Of a stretch of DNA of 64,000 bases, positions 33,801 to 42,066 are shown piece by piece. The notes beneath the pieces were generated by a model. That model was not told the origin of the DNA, made no database searches, and saw only the letters and a program-made list of their open reading frames with translations. Numbering within the stretch: position 1 is the first letter of the stretch; each line of letters begins with the position of its first letter. Source of the DNA: Maniola hyperantus (Eukaryota; Arthropoda; Insecta; Lepidoptera; Nymphalidae); contig NC_048543.1 in NCBI RefSeq assembly GCF_902806685.2, positions 5,932,106 through 5,996,105 of the forward strand, read 5' to 3'. The translations under genes and the position numbers were made by a program.

Positions 33801-36800
33801 GAACATTCGAAAATATTTCTACAATAAATACCTTGTTTTTATTAAAAAGTAGATGGGTTAGGACCAAATTTTCGACTGATGTAGTCCAACATATAATTGT
33901 GATCAAAATTAGAAACATATAGATAAATGAGAATAGTTTTCGATATAAAGTAACAAAGTACAACATATTATGGCCGCACAAATATTACTAATCCATACTA
34001 ATATTATAAATGCGAAAGTGTAGTGAGCCGGTAATGGGTTGATCATAATGATGATAGAAATACTTAACAAGAAGAAAACTGGCATTATTCATTTGAATAC
34101 TAAGCTCACTTGACTATAAGTAGAGATAGGATTATAAAGCTCTACTTGTTGTATTCATAATGGTATGAATACAATAAGTAGACAAACTTCAGAACAACAT
34201 ATGCGCCATGATAAAAAGAATATGTCCCAATGTTAAAGTATGTGTTTGGGTTAGGATAGGCCTATGATGGTGGAACCAGACGTAATAATCAAGGTTCAAT
34301 ACACTGCCGGTAAACCATGTGGCATTTGTGGTTTGTGGACCATAACATATTTGTGACTTTTAAAAGAAAAATTACAGTATATCTACACATTATCTAATAA
34401 ATAGTTTCAGTAAAGCTCTAAAATAATATGTTTAATGTTGATATTTATAATTGCTTTATTTTAGCCTAACCTAATGTATTATTGGTCTCACATGGAGTTG
34501 CCAGCCTCCCAACCTGTTACCCCGGGAAAAATTGATAGATCTACATGGCCCCCTGAGAGAGATGCTTTACTAACAAAGCAAAACCAAGATGTTGATGTTT
34601 TTAATAAAGAGTATGAATTCACTGAGGAGATAAGTGATCTAGTTAAAGCTAAAATTGTAATATCAGACCTCAAAAGAAAACTATTACAACTAGAAACTCA
34701 ATTAGAAAATATCAAGACCAGCGCTCAATTCAGTTTAAAGAATAAAAAATTCCAAAATTCGTTAATAACTTCACAAGAAAGATTATCACATAATAACAAA
34801 AATGATTTAGTTAGTAAAGAGGTCCAAACATGCAATGGGAATGAAATAAATAGGCTGGCTCATACACCTGTGATACATACATCTAAGGATGATCCCCATG
34901 TAAGAACAAATGTAAATATGGATACAACAATAGGAATAAGTAGATTAGATCACAAATATGAATTAGATGATAAAGATATTGAAGGGAAACCTGAATATAG
35001 ATCTGAAAAAGTAGAAAATTATTGTAAATTAAACAAAAGTCGAGATTATAATAAGTCATATTGGAAAGATGATATAGAGGATAACATTCCCAATGATAAT
35101 AAAATAAAAAGTAACAGAGGAACAGAAATCTTATGTATGAATCTTAAAAATTATGATCAACATATGAAATATTCAGATGAATTAAATATTGAATGTGAAA
35201 GCTCATCGGAGTCTTTTTTAAGCACAACAACCGAGCTATTGAGTGACAAAAGTAACAAATCCATGGATATATTTGGACAAGATAAAGATGTAAAAAATAT
35301 TACAAATTCAATTATTTCTTCAACTTCTGCTCAAGTCCTTTTCACGAAAAATGATATAAAACCGATTGCTGCTGCAACAAGTCAATCTTCATCAGAATTA
35401 CCAACTTCTCAATTAGTTTCCCAAGTGGATACTTCTTTGAAATTGTCAGAAGTAGAATCAAGTTTACCTAAATCGAGTAGTAATCAACTCTCAGAACATG
35501 AAGCAGGTCAGCCCCCACCACCACTGCCCGGTATGTCTCCATCGCCACCTCCTATGCCTGGAACAAATAAAACTCCAAGTCCTATTTCACCAATCAAAAA
35601 AGAAATTTCAACACAAGATTTTGAATCATCAACATCGAAAAACTCTACCACATCTAAAATAGAATCGCCATCTTCAATAAAACAAACACAAATCAATTCT
35701 AAGGCAGATGTGGTTTTAATACAAAAATCTACTGTGGGGCCATCAGTAGATGAGGAACATCCTCAACCTTCATTGCTCTCCCCTCTATCCCCACCCATGC
35801 TGGACATGGATCCTTCAGCACCCTCAATGCTAGACATGGGTGCTCCACAAACCTCAATACTAGGTACGGCACCCCCACCACCTCCAATGCTGGGTATGGA
35901 CCCTTTACCTCCTCCACTACCAGGTGTGGCTCCTCCACCACCCCCAATGCCAGGAATGGGCCCCCCGCCACCCCCACCAATGCCAGGAATGGGTCCGCCA
36001 CCACCACCAATGCCAGGAATGGGTCCTCCACCTCCCCCAATGTCAGGAATGGGCCCTCCACCTCCTCCTTTGCCAGGACTGGGCCCTCCACCTCCTCCAA
36101 TGCCAGGAATGGGTCCTACACCACCTCCGATGCCAGGAATGGGTCCTCCACCACCACCCCCAATGTCTGGGACAGGACCGCCTCCACCACCTATGGCGGG
36201 ACTAGGACCGCCTCCTCCCCCGATACCTGGCGTCCCTGCCCCACCACCGATAGCAGCTAGCCATACTGGACCTGCACCTTTTCCAGCTCCTCCCATTGGA
36301 GGGTGGAATATGCAAAGAGCCAGTAAGTAGAAACCACTGAAGTTGACATTTTATCATATTTAAATGTTATCTTTAAAGACAATTTTATTTTATTTTAGCT
36401 CTGCGGAAACCTCCGATAAAACCAACGGCGCCTATGAGACCTCTGTACTGGACTCGAATTTTAGCAGTACCGTCGCCACTAACTTGTCAGGGTGAAGCAG
36501 AATCGTCAAGTTTTAAACCATTGTGGCTAGAAATCGAAGAAGCCAGGATAGACAACATCGAGGAATTCACAGATCTGTTCTCGCGACAAGTTGTCAAAGC
36601 CCCGCCTAAGAAAAAAGTCGAAGTGAAAACTAAAATCCAACCAATAAAAATTTTAGATAGCAAAAGATCTCAAAATGTCGGTATACTCGCCCAAAGTTTA
36701 CATGTGGAGTTTTCGGAGATCGAAAATGCAATATACAATTTCGATACGTCAGTTGTCGGTTTAGAAGCCTTGCAACAAATTTATGAATTGGTACGAAATT

Positions 36801-39800
36801 ATTTAATTATAAAAACACATAACCCTCCTGTGGGCTTCGCCGCAGTCGGGTAAAAAAATAGCCTTGATTGCATATCTGCCCAGATAGGACAGTGAAATAC
36901 GTAGTAGGTTTGGAAAAATGCACCATTTTGGTTAAGAACAATTATTACGCTTTTTGCATCGCGATTGCTCTGTTGTTCTGTGACCTAAAGACAGGTATTT
37001 AATCAAAGCATTTTAAAAATTCAAAACACAAAATCAAAACTATATAAAATAATCATAACACAACATAAATACCTCTTACAGAGAGCTACTCCTGAAGAAT
37101 TAATGCTCATAAAGGAACATTTAGGTAACAAACCCGACATACCATTGGATAAGCCAGAAGCTTTTTTACATGATCTCTCTGGAATACATCATTTTGCTGA
37201 GAGGATATCCTGTTTTACATTCCAGGCAGAATTTGATGATGCTGTAAATACAATAATGCACAAATTGGATAACTTGAAACATACTTGTGAGGTAATTTTT
37301 TTTAATGGTTGATGGAGCTTTTTCAAGGGTTGTTGCAATAATAAACTAATTACTGATAAAATGAATAGATTTTCAATAAAGAATGGAACTTAAGCACTTT
37401 TCCTTAGCGACTTTTCCCTACTACCCATTTTAGGGTTTCATAGATTGGTAGCCTGGTCCAATAAGAAAATATACACTATCTAAAAATTAAGAAGCACTGT
37501 TTCGGTACAAACATGGTGCTCACCTTAAAATAATGTAGGTCTTATATGTAGAAGAAACACATGTTGTAGAAATACATACAAATTGAACTTTTATGTAAAG
37601 TAGGTACTTTACAATATAATATTATGAAATAAGACTAATGTGTCAATTTAAGCCTATGTAATAGTGTTGATTTAACTCATATTTTCATGATTTTACCAAT
37701 AGTGAAGAATTTTGTGAAGAATGTGTCTATTTGTCCGAGATAAGATTTCTATACAAATCTTTAATAACTCTACAAGAGTCATCAGTGAGAAATTGGAGTT
37801 TATCATGTCAGCTAGTTGTACAATAAGAATATATTTTGTTGTAGTTCCTCATGACCAATGAATCTCTGAAGCAATTATTTTCTATTATTTTGGCGATTGG
37901 CAACTATATGAATGGCGGGAATGGACAAAGAGGACAAGCCGACGGTTTCGGGCTGGAGATACTTTCTAAACTAAAAGATGTTAAGGTAAATAGTGACATT
38001 CTCTGAATTTTTTTGTGCACTCGTAAGAGTGAGCAAGACAGAGAATAAGATTTTATATCGTCATCATCAATAACAACCGATAGACGTCCACTGCTGGACA
38101 TCTCTTGTAGAGGCTTCCACACGCCACGGTCTTGTGCCGCCTGAATCCAGCGGCTCCCTGCGAATCGCCCGATGTCATCCGTTCACCTAGCGAGGGCTGC
38201 CACCTGACCAACGCTGCGCTTTCCGGTGCGAGGTCGCTGTTCTATCAACGTATACCCATGCAATTATCACGTCAATCCTTGTTCCGTTGTGACGTGATTG
38301 ACGGACAAATCAACAACAAATAAATCTGTAGGTATGATAGAAGTTAGAACGTGCAGCATGCGATAATATGCACCGCCCGCTCATCCTCTGCTTAACATGC
38401 AAGAAATGCTCATCCTCTGCTTAACACACAAGGAAAACACAAATTTTGAAAACACTTAAGAATTTTCGTTTTTGTCGTGTGTTCAACGACACCTTCCAGA
38501 TTTAAAAAAACTATTATTACAATGTTATCTGTGGTGGTTGATAACATCCTTCCCAACGACAAGAAAAACCCAAAAAAAAAACCCAGTAAAGATTCTTCTT
38601 TCCTGGGTTTCTTGTTCGCACTCAAACGTTGCCGTCCGTCGTACGTGAATGACAGCGTCGTTTCCGATTGCAGTCGAAGCAGTCAAATGTGACGCTGCTG
38701 CACTTCATCGTGCGCGCGTACATGCGCGCGAGCGGCGGCGCGCTGAGCGGCGCGTGCGCACTGCCCGTGCCCGAGCCCGGCGACGTGCTGCGCGCCGCCG
38801 CGCTCGACTTCGCGGACGTCGCCGCCAGTCTCGCGGCGCTCAGGACCAATCTCGACGGTGACTAATTTGACAAGTGTTTATAGAATTTCTAAATAGTCAA
38901 CAATGGGGCCGATTTTCTTGTACACAATCTCTAAACTAAACTAAATTAACAGGTCTAAATCTAGTGCTATCCCATTTATAATGTTGCTTGCGGAAGTTAC
39001 GTTTAGTTCAGAGATTGTGTACAAGAGAATCGGCCCCAATATGATGACCGTTACAATAATTTGATTGGTAGATTAAAATTAATTTCTATTACAGAGTGCC
39101 AAAAAAAAATGGTGAAAGTGCTTGATACTGATGCCTCACAAAAAGGTGATGAGAATGCAAGCGGCGAGTGTACAAAGAGACTTGACGTATTCAAAGATAA
39201 AATGACAACCTTCCTAAATGCAGCCGAAGAAAAACTTAAGACTGAGAATGAGAACATGTGTGAATGTCGAAATAAATTTATTGCAACTGTCAAGTTCTAC
39301 CAGTATTCTCCAAAGAATGGCAAAATTGATGACTGTGAACCAAAGGAATTTTTCGCATTGTGGACATCATTTTGTACAGACTTTAAAGATATTTTTAAAA
39401 AGGAAGAACAGATTGCTATTAAAGAAAAGTGAGTAAACACTGTGTTCCAAACTCAAACAAATTCTATGTAGTCTTATTTTACGGGCAGTTAAGATAGGTC
39501 AATCCCAAAAACGCAAAATGTCATTATGGCGTTTTGCGATAGTAAAAAACCTCACGCAAAATACCAAAAAGATGCAAAAATGCAAAATGCCAAAATTGAA
39601 ATAGTTTAAGCAAGGTATTCTTAAATTAAGGCATAAGGTACATTGGCAGAGCAGAGGCGTACCATCTTTCTTGCTAACAACTGAAACTTTAAAATCAACA
39701 TCTTTATGTAGCTTTTTTGTTTCAGACTTAAGGAAACCAAAAAGCTTCAGTGTGAACGGAAAGCGAATACTCAACCTAAGAAAGAAGGTGGACTGAAAGC

Positions 39801-39834
39801 ACGTCTACAAAAGTTATCCAGTGCCAGAAAATGA
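21818..39834 (+). CDS. capu: Cappuccino, FMN-family formin (complete, 10 coding exons)
   Basis: Exons: 21818-22685, 23892-24056, 33425-33600, 34465-36322, 36399-36790, 37082-37291, 37845-37985, 38674-38857, 39095-39428, 39726-39834; all phases agree, 1478 aa. The start is ATG 21818 in good context (caaaaATGG). Seen: MGN start (possible N-myristoylation) and a Lys-rich basic region (1-55), acidic low-complexity sequence, a conserved block (about 320-430) matching my memory of the Capu N-terminal region (KFVPEKL..YEKFEGQML, GVLQQIS, Y-W-S-H), a short predicted coiled coil (about 460-495), a polyproline FH1 (about 750-1012), and an FH2 beginning P-x-x-PLYWTRI (about 1023-1440) with GNYMNGGN and RGQADGF. 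The tail (1441-1478) is basic: KKEGGLKARLQKLSSARK. Known: FMN formins nucleate and elongate actin through FH2, take profilin-actin through FH1, and bind the Spire KIND domain through the tail; Drosophila Capu builds the oocyte actin mesh. The GC-rich exon at 38674 differs in composition but is in phase. Confidence 0.93.
22686..23891 (+). other. capu intron 1
   Basis: Donor gtaaat, acceptor ttccag. It contains a SINE tail at 23290-23380 ending in (gatgat)n. Nothing coding was seen. Confidence 0.6.
24788..25100 (+). repeat. 'gggttccgta' fragment followed by a LINE-like tail
   Basis: 24788-24880 has 'agggttccgt..aaggaaccctaata' and 'gtgtctgtccgtcc'. 24940-25100 has 'tggaaccctcgtagctttagttttaagtttgcg..ttacctattttgaataaatcatttgactttgac', a tail also seen at 6161-6290 and inverted at 47635-47790. 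Confidence 0.5.
25962..26417 (+). CDS. Orphan reading frame inside capu intron 2 (151 aa)
   Basis: I do not recognise this protein. The first ATG in the frame is at 25962; the frame is also open upstream to about 25926. The product is basic, with blocks KKRIIDIVTILGLHTDDKAR and LPINKSAYVLCVIKKLNFK that look helical, and a Trp/Arg-rich C-terminal third. Its length and balanced codon use stand out from the AT-rich intron, but there is no signal peptide, membrane span or known motif, and the stop lies where a family A repeat begins. It could be a decayed retrocopy, a fragment of an unannotated transposon, or chance. It runs in the same direction as capu but neither splices to it nor matches formins. 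Confidence 0.3.
   Translation: MQLSSNRVNFATSFSQYNYVQLLCNNRPTKKRIIDIVTILGLHTDDKARFAAETIYTSNKDKPKQLPINKSAYVLCVIKKLNFKTNETKCWSKLFITVYGEYLNMEVVWDLRTRTMTIVRRSEETSKTGWRIHFFKIKYVFRIRNHRKLSI
26415..26768 (-). repeat. Family A short interspersed element with internal duplication
   Basis: Inverted copy with a long (actg)n tract (26440-26490). The segment 'aaggatttttaaaaat.gaacc.gtaaaggggtaaaataaag' occurs twice in tandem (about 26615-26655 and 26668-26715), so this copy is longer than its relatives. Confidence 0.65.
26796..27036 (+). mobile_element. RTE-type LINE 3' fragment, left half of an exact 241 bp repeat
   Basis: It encodes the start of the C-terminal segment typical of lepidopteran endonuclease/reverse transcriptases (RDQIRNEEIRRRT, then LKWQWAGHI). 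It is cut off exactly where the copia LTR starts. An identical sequence is at 31601-31841. Confidence 0.75.
27037..31590 (+). mobile_element. Full-length Ty1/copia LTR retrotransposon
   Basis: Two 171 bp LTRs, 27037-27207 and 31420-31590, read as identical; they start TGTTAAAG and end CTAATA, not the canonical CA. A primer-binding site resembling the initiator-Met tRNA complement (tggtagcag) follows the 5' LTR at 27208. A polypurine tract (acgggagga, 31411-31419) precedes the 3' LTR. One uninterrupted gag-pol frame lies between. The 5 bp outside the LTRs differ (aaaac and ggtag), so no target-site duplication is visible. It lies in sense orientation in capu intron 2. Intact coding plus identical LTRs point to recent insertion. 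Confidence 0.92.
27303..31400 (+). CDS. copia Gag-Pol polyprotein, 1365 aa, intact
   Basis: Domain order is Gag, protease, integrase, reverse transcriptase, RNase H, which is the Ty1/copia order. Seen: a copia-type Gag region (about 1-230); a CCHC zinc knuckle starting at residue 245 (CGYCGLTGHKVKSC); protease motif at 309 reading DNGAT where DSGAT or DTGAT is usual; an integrase HHCC region (about 440-480) and catalytic D508, D569 and E605, the last pair with 35 residues between them; RT with YKARLVARG, LYGLKQAPR and YVDD (1054-1057); RNase H with the SDADHGGD and STEAE motifs. The frame has no stop or frameshift. The start is the ATG at 27303, 95 bp after the 5' LTR. It probably codes for an active or recently active element; whether the DNG protease site works is unknown. 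Confidence 0.92.
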   Translation: MSSSWNSSTSFKIDIGRLEGKENWTTWRCKVLLMLRGTAGCLDAINGNLNKPKEPDSTASAEVFDSYQKALRTYNEINNTAMFILMANMSDATLQKVMRFTNAKQVWEELHTLFDGTSEDKSYTLCYSFFGYRKDPSHDMSMHISKLKNIWHELKVELQKSEKDVLQDKEKYDLPEILLICKILETLPDDSYFPFKSSWMLMSKKDRNIDNLTAQICAYERSLTNKEENTEALVVHSKMNKKKKCGYCGLTGHKVKSCYKWISDGKPPKPQKPSTSKAKDANFTLSLLQIETNETVNVIERDDENWYVDNGATSHVSCCNDIFSTFQYFTKNQSVTTANGAKIQAIGKGTVDIIADVHGQQEYIRLCDVWYVPEIKRNLFSVLAAQDKLEDSVFISERESCMLKVKGKINLIGKRVKNGGLYKLNIQAIKRQTPELNTVSNDNILQLYHERFCHQNKRHVKLLLEKELGIKVKLDSQLCTGCVYGKTHRCKFGTRERAKVPGEIIHTDVCGPFPNSFSKFRYFVLFKDDYSKYRQIYFIKNKFEVKDKLVQMINETKTAGHVIKTILSDNGGEFHNEAVENILKSHGIQQRLIMPYTPEQNGCCERDNRTLVEAARTMMHAHEELPLACWSELVNTAAYVLNRTGPTSTEGKSPFELWFGQKPSIKHLRIIGSECYAHVPKQKRTKLSKKADKCILIGYDGNDGYRLLGCDNNGNVKLIRSRDVTFNESIIRSIGLDSDATEADEQSIEIHFPKTNENHPMFDAREDVLQDDAVSSMPQTLNAPDSSSHEVIPTSSTNGNEIISQNEDESNESYVTPNSSDSEDEEIPETRTLRDRSILRPPVRFDDYFISTVVNDLGEPETYKQAINSSEKAEWLKAMESELNSLKENKTWILVDKPKDRKLISCKWIYKKKTNADGSLDKYKARLVARGYTQEKGIDYEETFSPVARMSTIRSILSIAANEGLSLLQFDVTTAFLNGLLEEDIYMKQPEGYSDGTNKVCKLKRSLYGLKQAPRCWNKCIVDYLKNIGFKQCDTDPCLFIRNRRGNKIILALYVDDGLVASTNQKDSEKFIAELRSRFKITTKPANYFLGLELSSDKHGGIVVSQKHYAQKLLERFGMSDCKAVNTPIIKEAHTDSEKENDVKFPYREAVGALAYLMTASRPDISYAVSFVSRSLANPTTEDVQKVKRIFRYIKGTIDFGIVYKKDYKSGILECYSDADHGGDPNTGRSTSGILCMYAGGVIAWASRKQTSVAISSTEAELVAASEAAREIVWLKRLFNEVTKLKEIPKLQIDNDAAIKISQNPELHRRTKHIALRHFYVRELVSENDLEVKYVPTEYQCADILTKPIHKPRLMFICKLIGLVT
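31601..32045 (+). mobile_element. RTE-type LINE 3' end with (tga)n tail
   Basis: The C-terminal part of an endonuclease/reverse transcriptase: LKWQWAGHI, then LEWRPRTRRRIVGRPTTRW, then YVQQW, a stop near 32032 and a (tgatga)n tail. It is truncated at the 5' end. The first 241 bp equal 26796-27036. Other copies of the tail are at 38062-38235 (inverted) and 54568-54770. Confidence 0.8.
32335..32707 (-). repeat. 'gggttccgta' repeat, long copy
   Basis: It runs from 'ggccaagtgcgagtcaggctcgc' and 'gagggttccgta' to a (gacagaca)n tract and 'ttgaggtacggaaccctaaaa'. A close relative is at 61725-62118. Confidence 0.65.
35868..36231 (+). repeat. In-frame FH1 minisatellite of capu
   Basis: About twelve tandem modules of roughly 30 bp encode variants of PPPPPMPGMG, with Met/Leu/Ile and Gly substitutions. 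The proline runs (3-6 Pro) are the profilin-binding repeats of FH1. Module number is likely polymorphic because the DNA units are very similar. The opposite strand reads as a long Gly-rich frame, which is only a shadow. Confidence 0.85.
38062..38235 (-). mobile_element. RTE LINE 3' tail in capu intron 7
   Basis: The reverse complement carries the same 'gacgtccactgctggacat' and 'ccacggtcttg' blocks as 31900-32040. It lies in the intron between the exons ending 37985 and starting 38674. Confidence 0.7.
38905..39037. repeat. MITE, 'ggggccgattctcttgtaca' family, copy 2
   Basis: Near-complete: left ggggccgattttcttgtaca, right 'tgtacaagagaatcggcccc', 133 bp, filling most of capu intron 8 (38858-39094). 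Confidence 0.85.
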
Positions 39835-40739
39835 ATTTTGCAATGTATTGACTTTGTAAAGTATTGTTTAAAGTGGGTGAAAATTGAAGTGTATAAGAAT
39901 GCTCTTAAATATAAATTAAAAATATACATAGATTTTGTAAATGAATACTTGTTACATGCATTTTTATACAAAACATAACTTGCAGAACATCCCATTTCTT
40001 CGTAATTTTTAACTAATTATATCTGCATAGTACAAGCTTATTGATGTATCCCTATTTTTATTGTTTGTATTCATTCAGCTTTAAATTACACAAACTTTAA
40101 TCCAGTATGGAAGTGAAAATTGATCTGGTGTTATAATAGCAAACTTTTAAATATGGATACTTGTCTAATAAAAAGGTTTCTATTGTTTTTAGGGTAAGAT
40201 GGCTGTGTTAAATTAAATTTATGATGTTCAGCACAAAATCGCAAATGCTAATAAACATAATGAAACAAATTCTTAAATGAATAACAATGTGTAACAATTT
40301 GTTCAGCCTAAACTTTTACTTCATATACCTACAAGAAATATGTGCTAAATAAATATATAACTACTTTACTTACATAATATTATGTAAAGAGGGGCATTAA
40401 GCTATACATTACTATGTAAAACGAATATTAATTATTATAATTATTATGTTTATGTATATGTTTGTTTACAAAATACAGTCTACATCGAAAATGAAATCAT
40501 TCCATAAAACACTCAGGTGTGTATTAGATTTAAGTTGTGTTAAAAATAATAATCACTCTTTACACATTGTGTAGTCTTTAATAATGTACCTGATCTATTG
40601 TTTAAATAAAACAGTTAATTTAAAATACATTATATTATGTCTTACAATTATAACTATAGAATGGTGCTTAAATTTAATTGTTTTTTGTAATATAAAATAG
40701 AAAGTAAAATAATACATTTTTTTTAACAGTATCATTTTT
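39835..40739. other. Convergent 3' regions of capu and the NEPRO-like gene
   Basis: AT-rich, with no coding frame. On the plus strand AATAAA at 40167-40172 followed by a GT-rich stretch is a good poly-A signal for capu; another AATAAA lies near 40350. On the minus strand ATTAAA (40673-40678) is a weak candidate for the NEPRO-like gene. Confidence 0.5.
40167..40172 (+). promoter_or_regulatory. Candidate polyadenylation signal of capu
   Basis: AATAAA about 330 bp after the capu stop, followed by 'ggtttctattgttttt'. Confidence 0.45.
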
Positions 40740-42066
40740 TTATAAATACTCTAAGCATTTTTCCTGCCAAATCTTTTTTAACTTCCTTTCTAGTTTTTTA
40801 GTACTTATCAAGGGACTATCTAATTTCAAAAGAGCAATTTTTAGTGCTTGCCACTGCATAAAACTTAAGTGAGTAGTGAGGGATGTGTCATGGGATTTGT
40901 TTCTAAATGCTTCTTCATTTTCTATGAAATATATTAATGAATCTCTGTCTCTTACATATTCAACTGCATGGTCCTGTCCTATTTTTGCAACTGGAGGAGT
41001 GGACTCTGCCCTCTCAGCAGGTAGTAAGCTCACCATCTTTTTGAAACTCTCTCTAGATATTGCCACACCTTCATCTTGATCTTTATTTAATACATTTTCA
41101 AACTGAACCTCATGTTTTGGCAATAATATTTGTATTTCTGGCTCATCATCGTCACTGTTTTCAGATTTCTTATTGACATCATTGACATACTTCAATATAT
41201 TTTCACTCAAATCTCCTTCCTCATCTTCACCCATAATAGTATCAATATTAATATTGACTTTTTGAGCCCATTCCAATCTTCCAGTTTGACTTAGGTTTTT
41301 GAGATCAATCCATTCCTCTAAATCTACAGGCAACTCATATTCTTTTGGTAGAAAATCTAATCCTTGATAGGGCAGGTTTTTTAGGTAAGGATACAATTGG
41401 TTATACCAGTTACATGAATGTTGTAACAAAACTAACACCATAGACCATATTCTACAGAGTAATGCATAAGGCATTAGACACATCCAGTGACTCTCGCCAA
41501 GTTTGATTCTATTAAGGTAAAAAATAGCCGCCTGCTTAGAACAAACTGCAATTCTATACATTAACTTAGAAAATGTCATCAGTCTTACCAAAATAAACTG
41601 CAACATATGGCTTGTAGGCAGGTATAGTTCTGTTTCATTATTTTCGGGTAGCATATCAATGAAATTTTGTACATCCTTTGTCAATGGTAAAGACAAATAT
41701 TTACGAAGAGCAGTATTAACTTTTTTAAAGTTTCTGTAGCCAATATCATTACGAAATTTTTTATCAAATTTATATAGAAATCGAGAAAATATCGCGCTTT
41801 CTTTATGCAGTGGTGACTGCTTAGACAATACGCGCATGATTGTGTTAAAACAACTTTTGAGTTCTTTTATACCTGTAAATAGAAAGATTTAATCAGAATC
41901 AAATTTACTCTGGTGAACGAAAAAAATTAAAAACAAGCCTATCATCTTAAAAGTTTCTGAGATCAAGACGATTAAAATTTGATTATTACTCACTAAATTT
42001 AATTTGGCTCGGTGATGTATTTATTGGTGGTGGTAGAACAGATTTGTCGTTCCACGGCTCTAACAT
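40740..42066 (-). CDS. NEPRO: Nucleolus and neural progenitor protein-like (NEPRO), 2 exons
   Basis: Exon 1 is 42066-41994 (ATG, MLEPWND..., donor gtgagt) and exon 2 is 41872-40740 (acceptor ttacag); phase 1 on both sides, 401 aa. A downstream Met at 41837 also exists, but the spliced model adds an N-terminal EPWN motif that I recall in vertebrate NEPRO. Further resemblance: an LY-x-F/N...K..A/NxxLxK block near residues 55-75 and a helical stretch with LCRIWSM (about 160-180), aligning by eye with the NEPRO N-terminal domain. The second half is acidic (EDEEGDLSE, SDDDEPE), then basic at the end (KKLERKLKKIW). In vertebrates NEPRO is a nucleolar protein needed for ribosome assembly and early development and linked to RNase MRP. 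The assignment rests on weak similarity. The gene is convergent with capu. Confidence 0.65.

Noticed and set aside
35763..36296. Long Gly-rich reading frame on the minus strand
   Set aside because: It is the complement of the proline-repeat FH1 region of capu; repeated CC-rich codons keep the other strand open.
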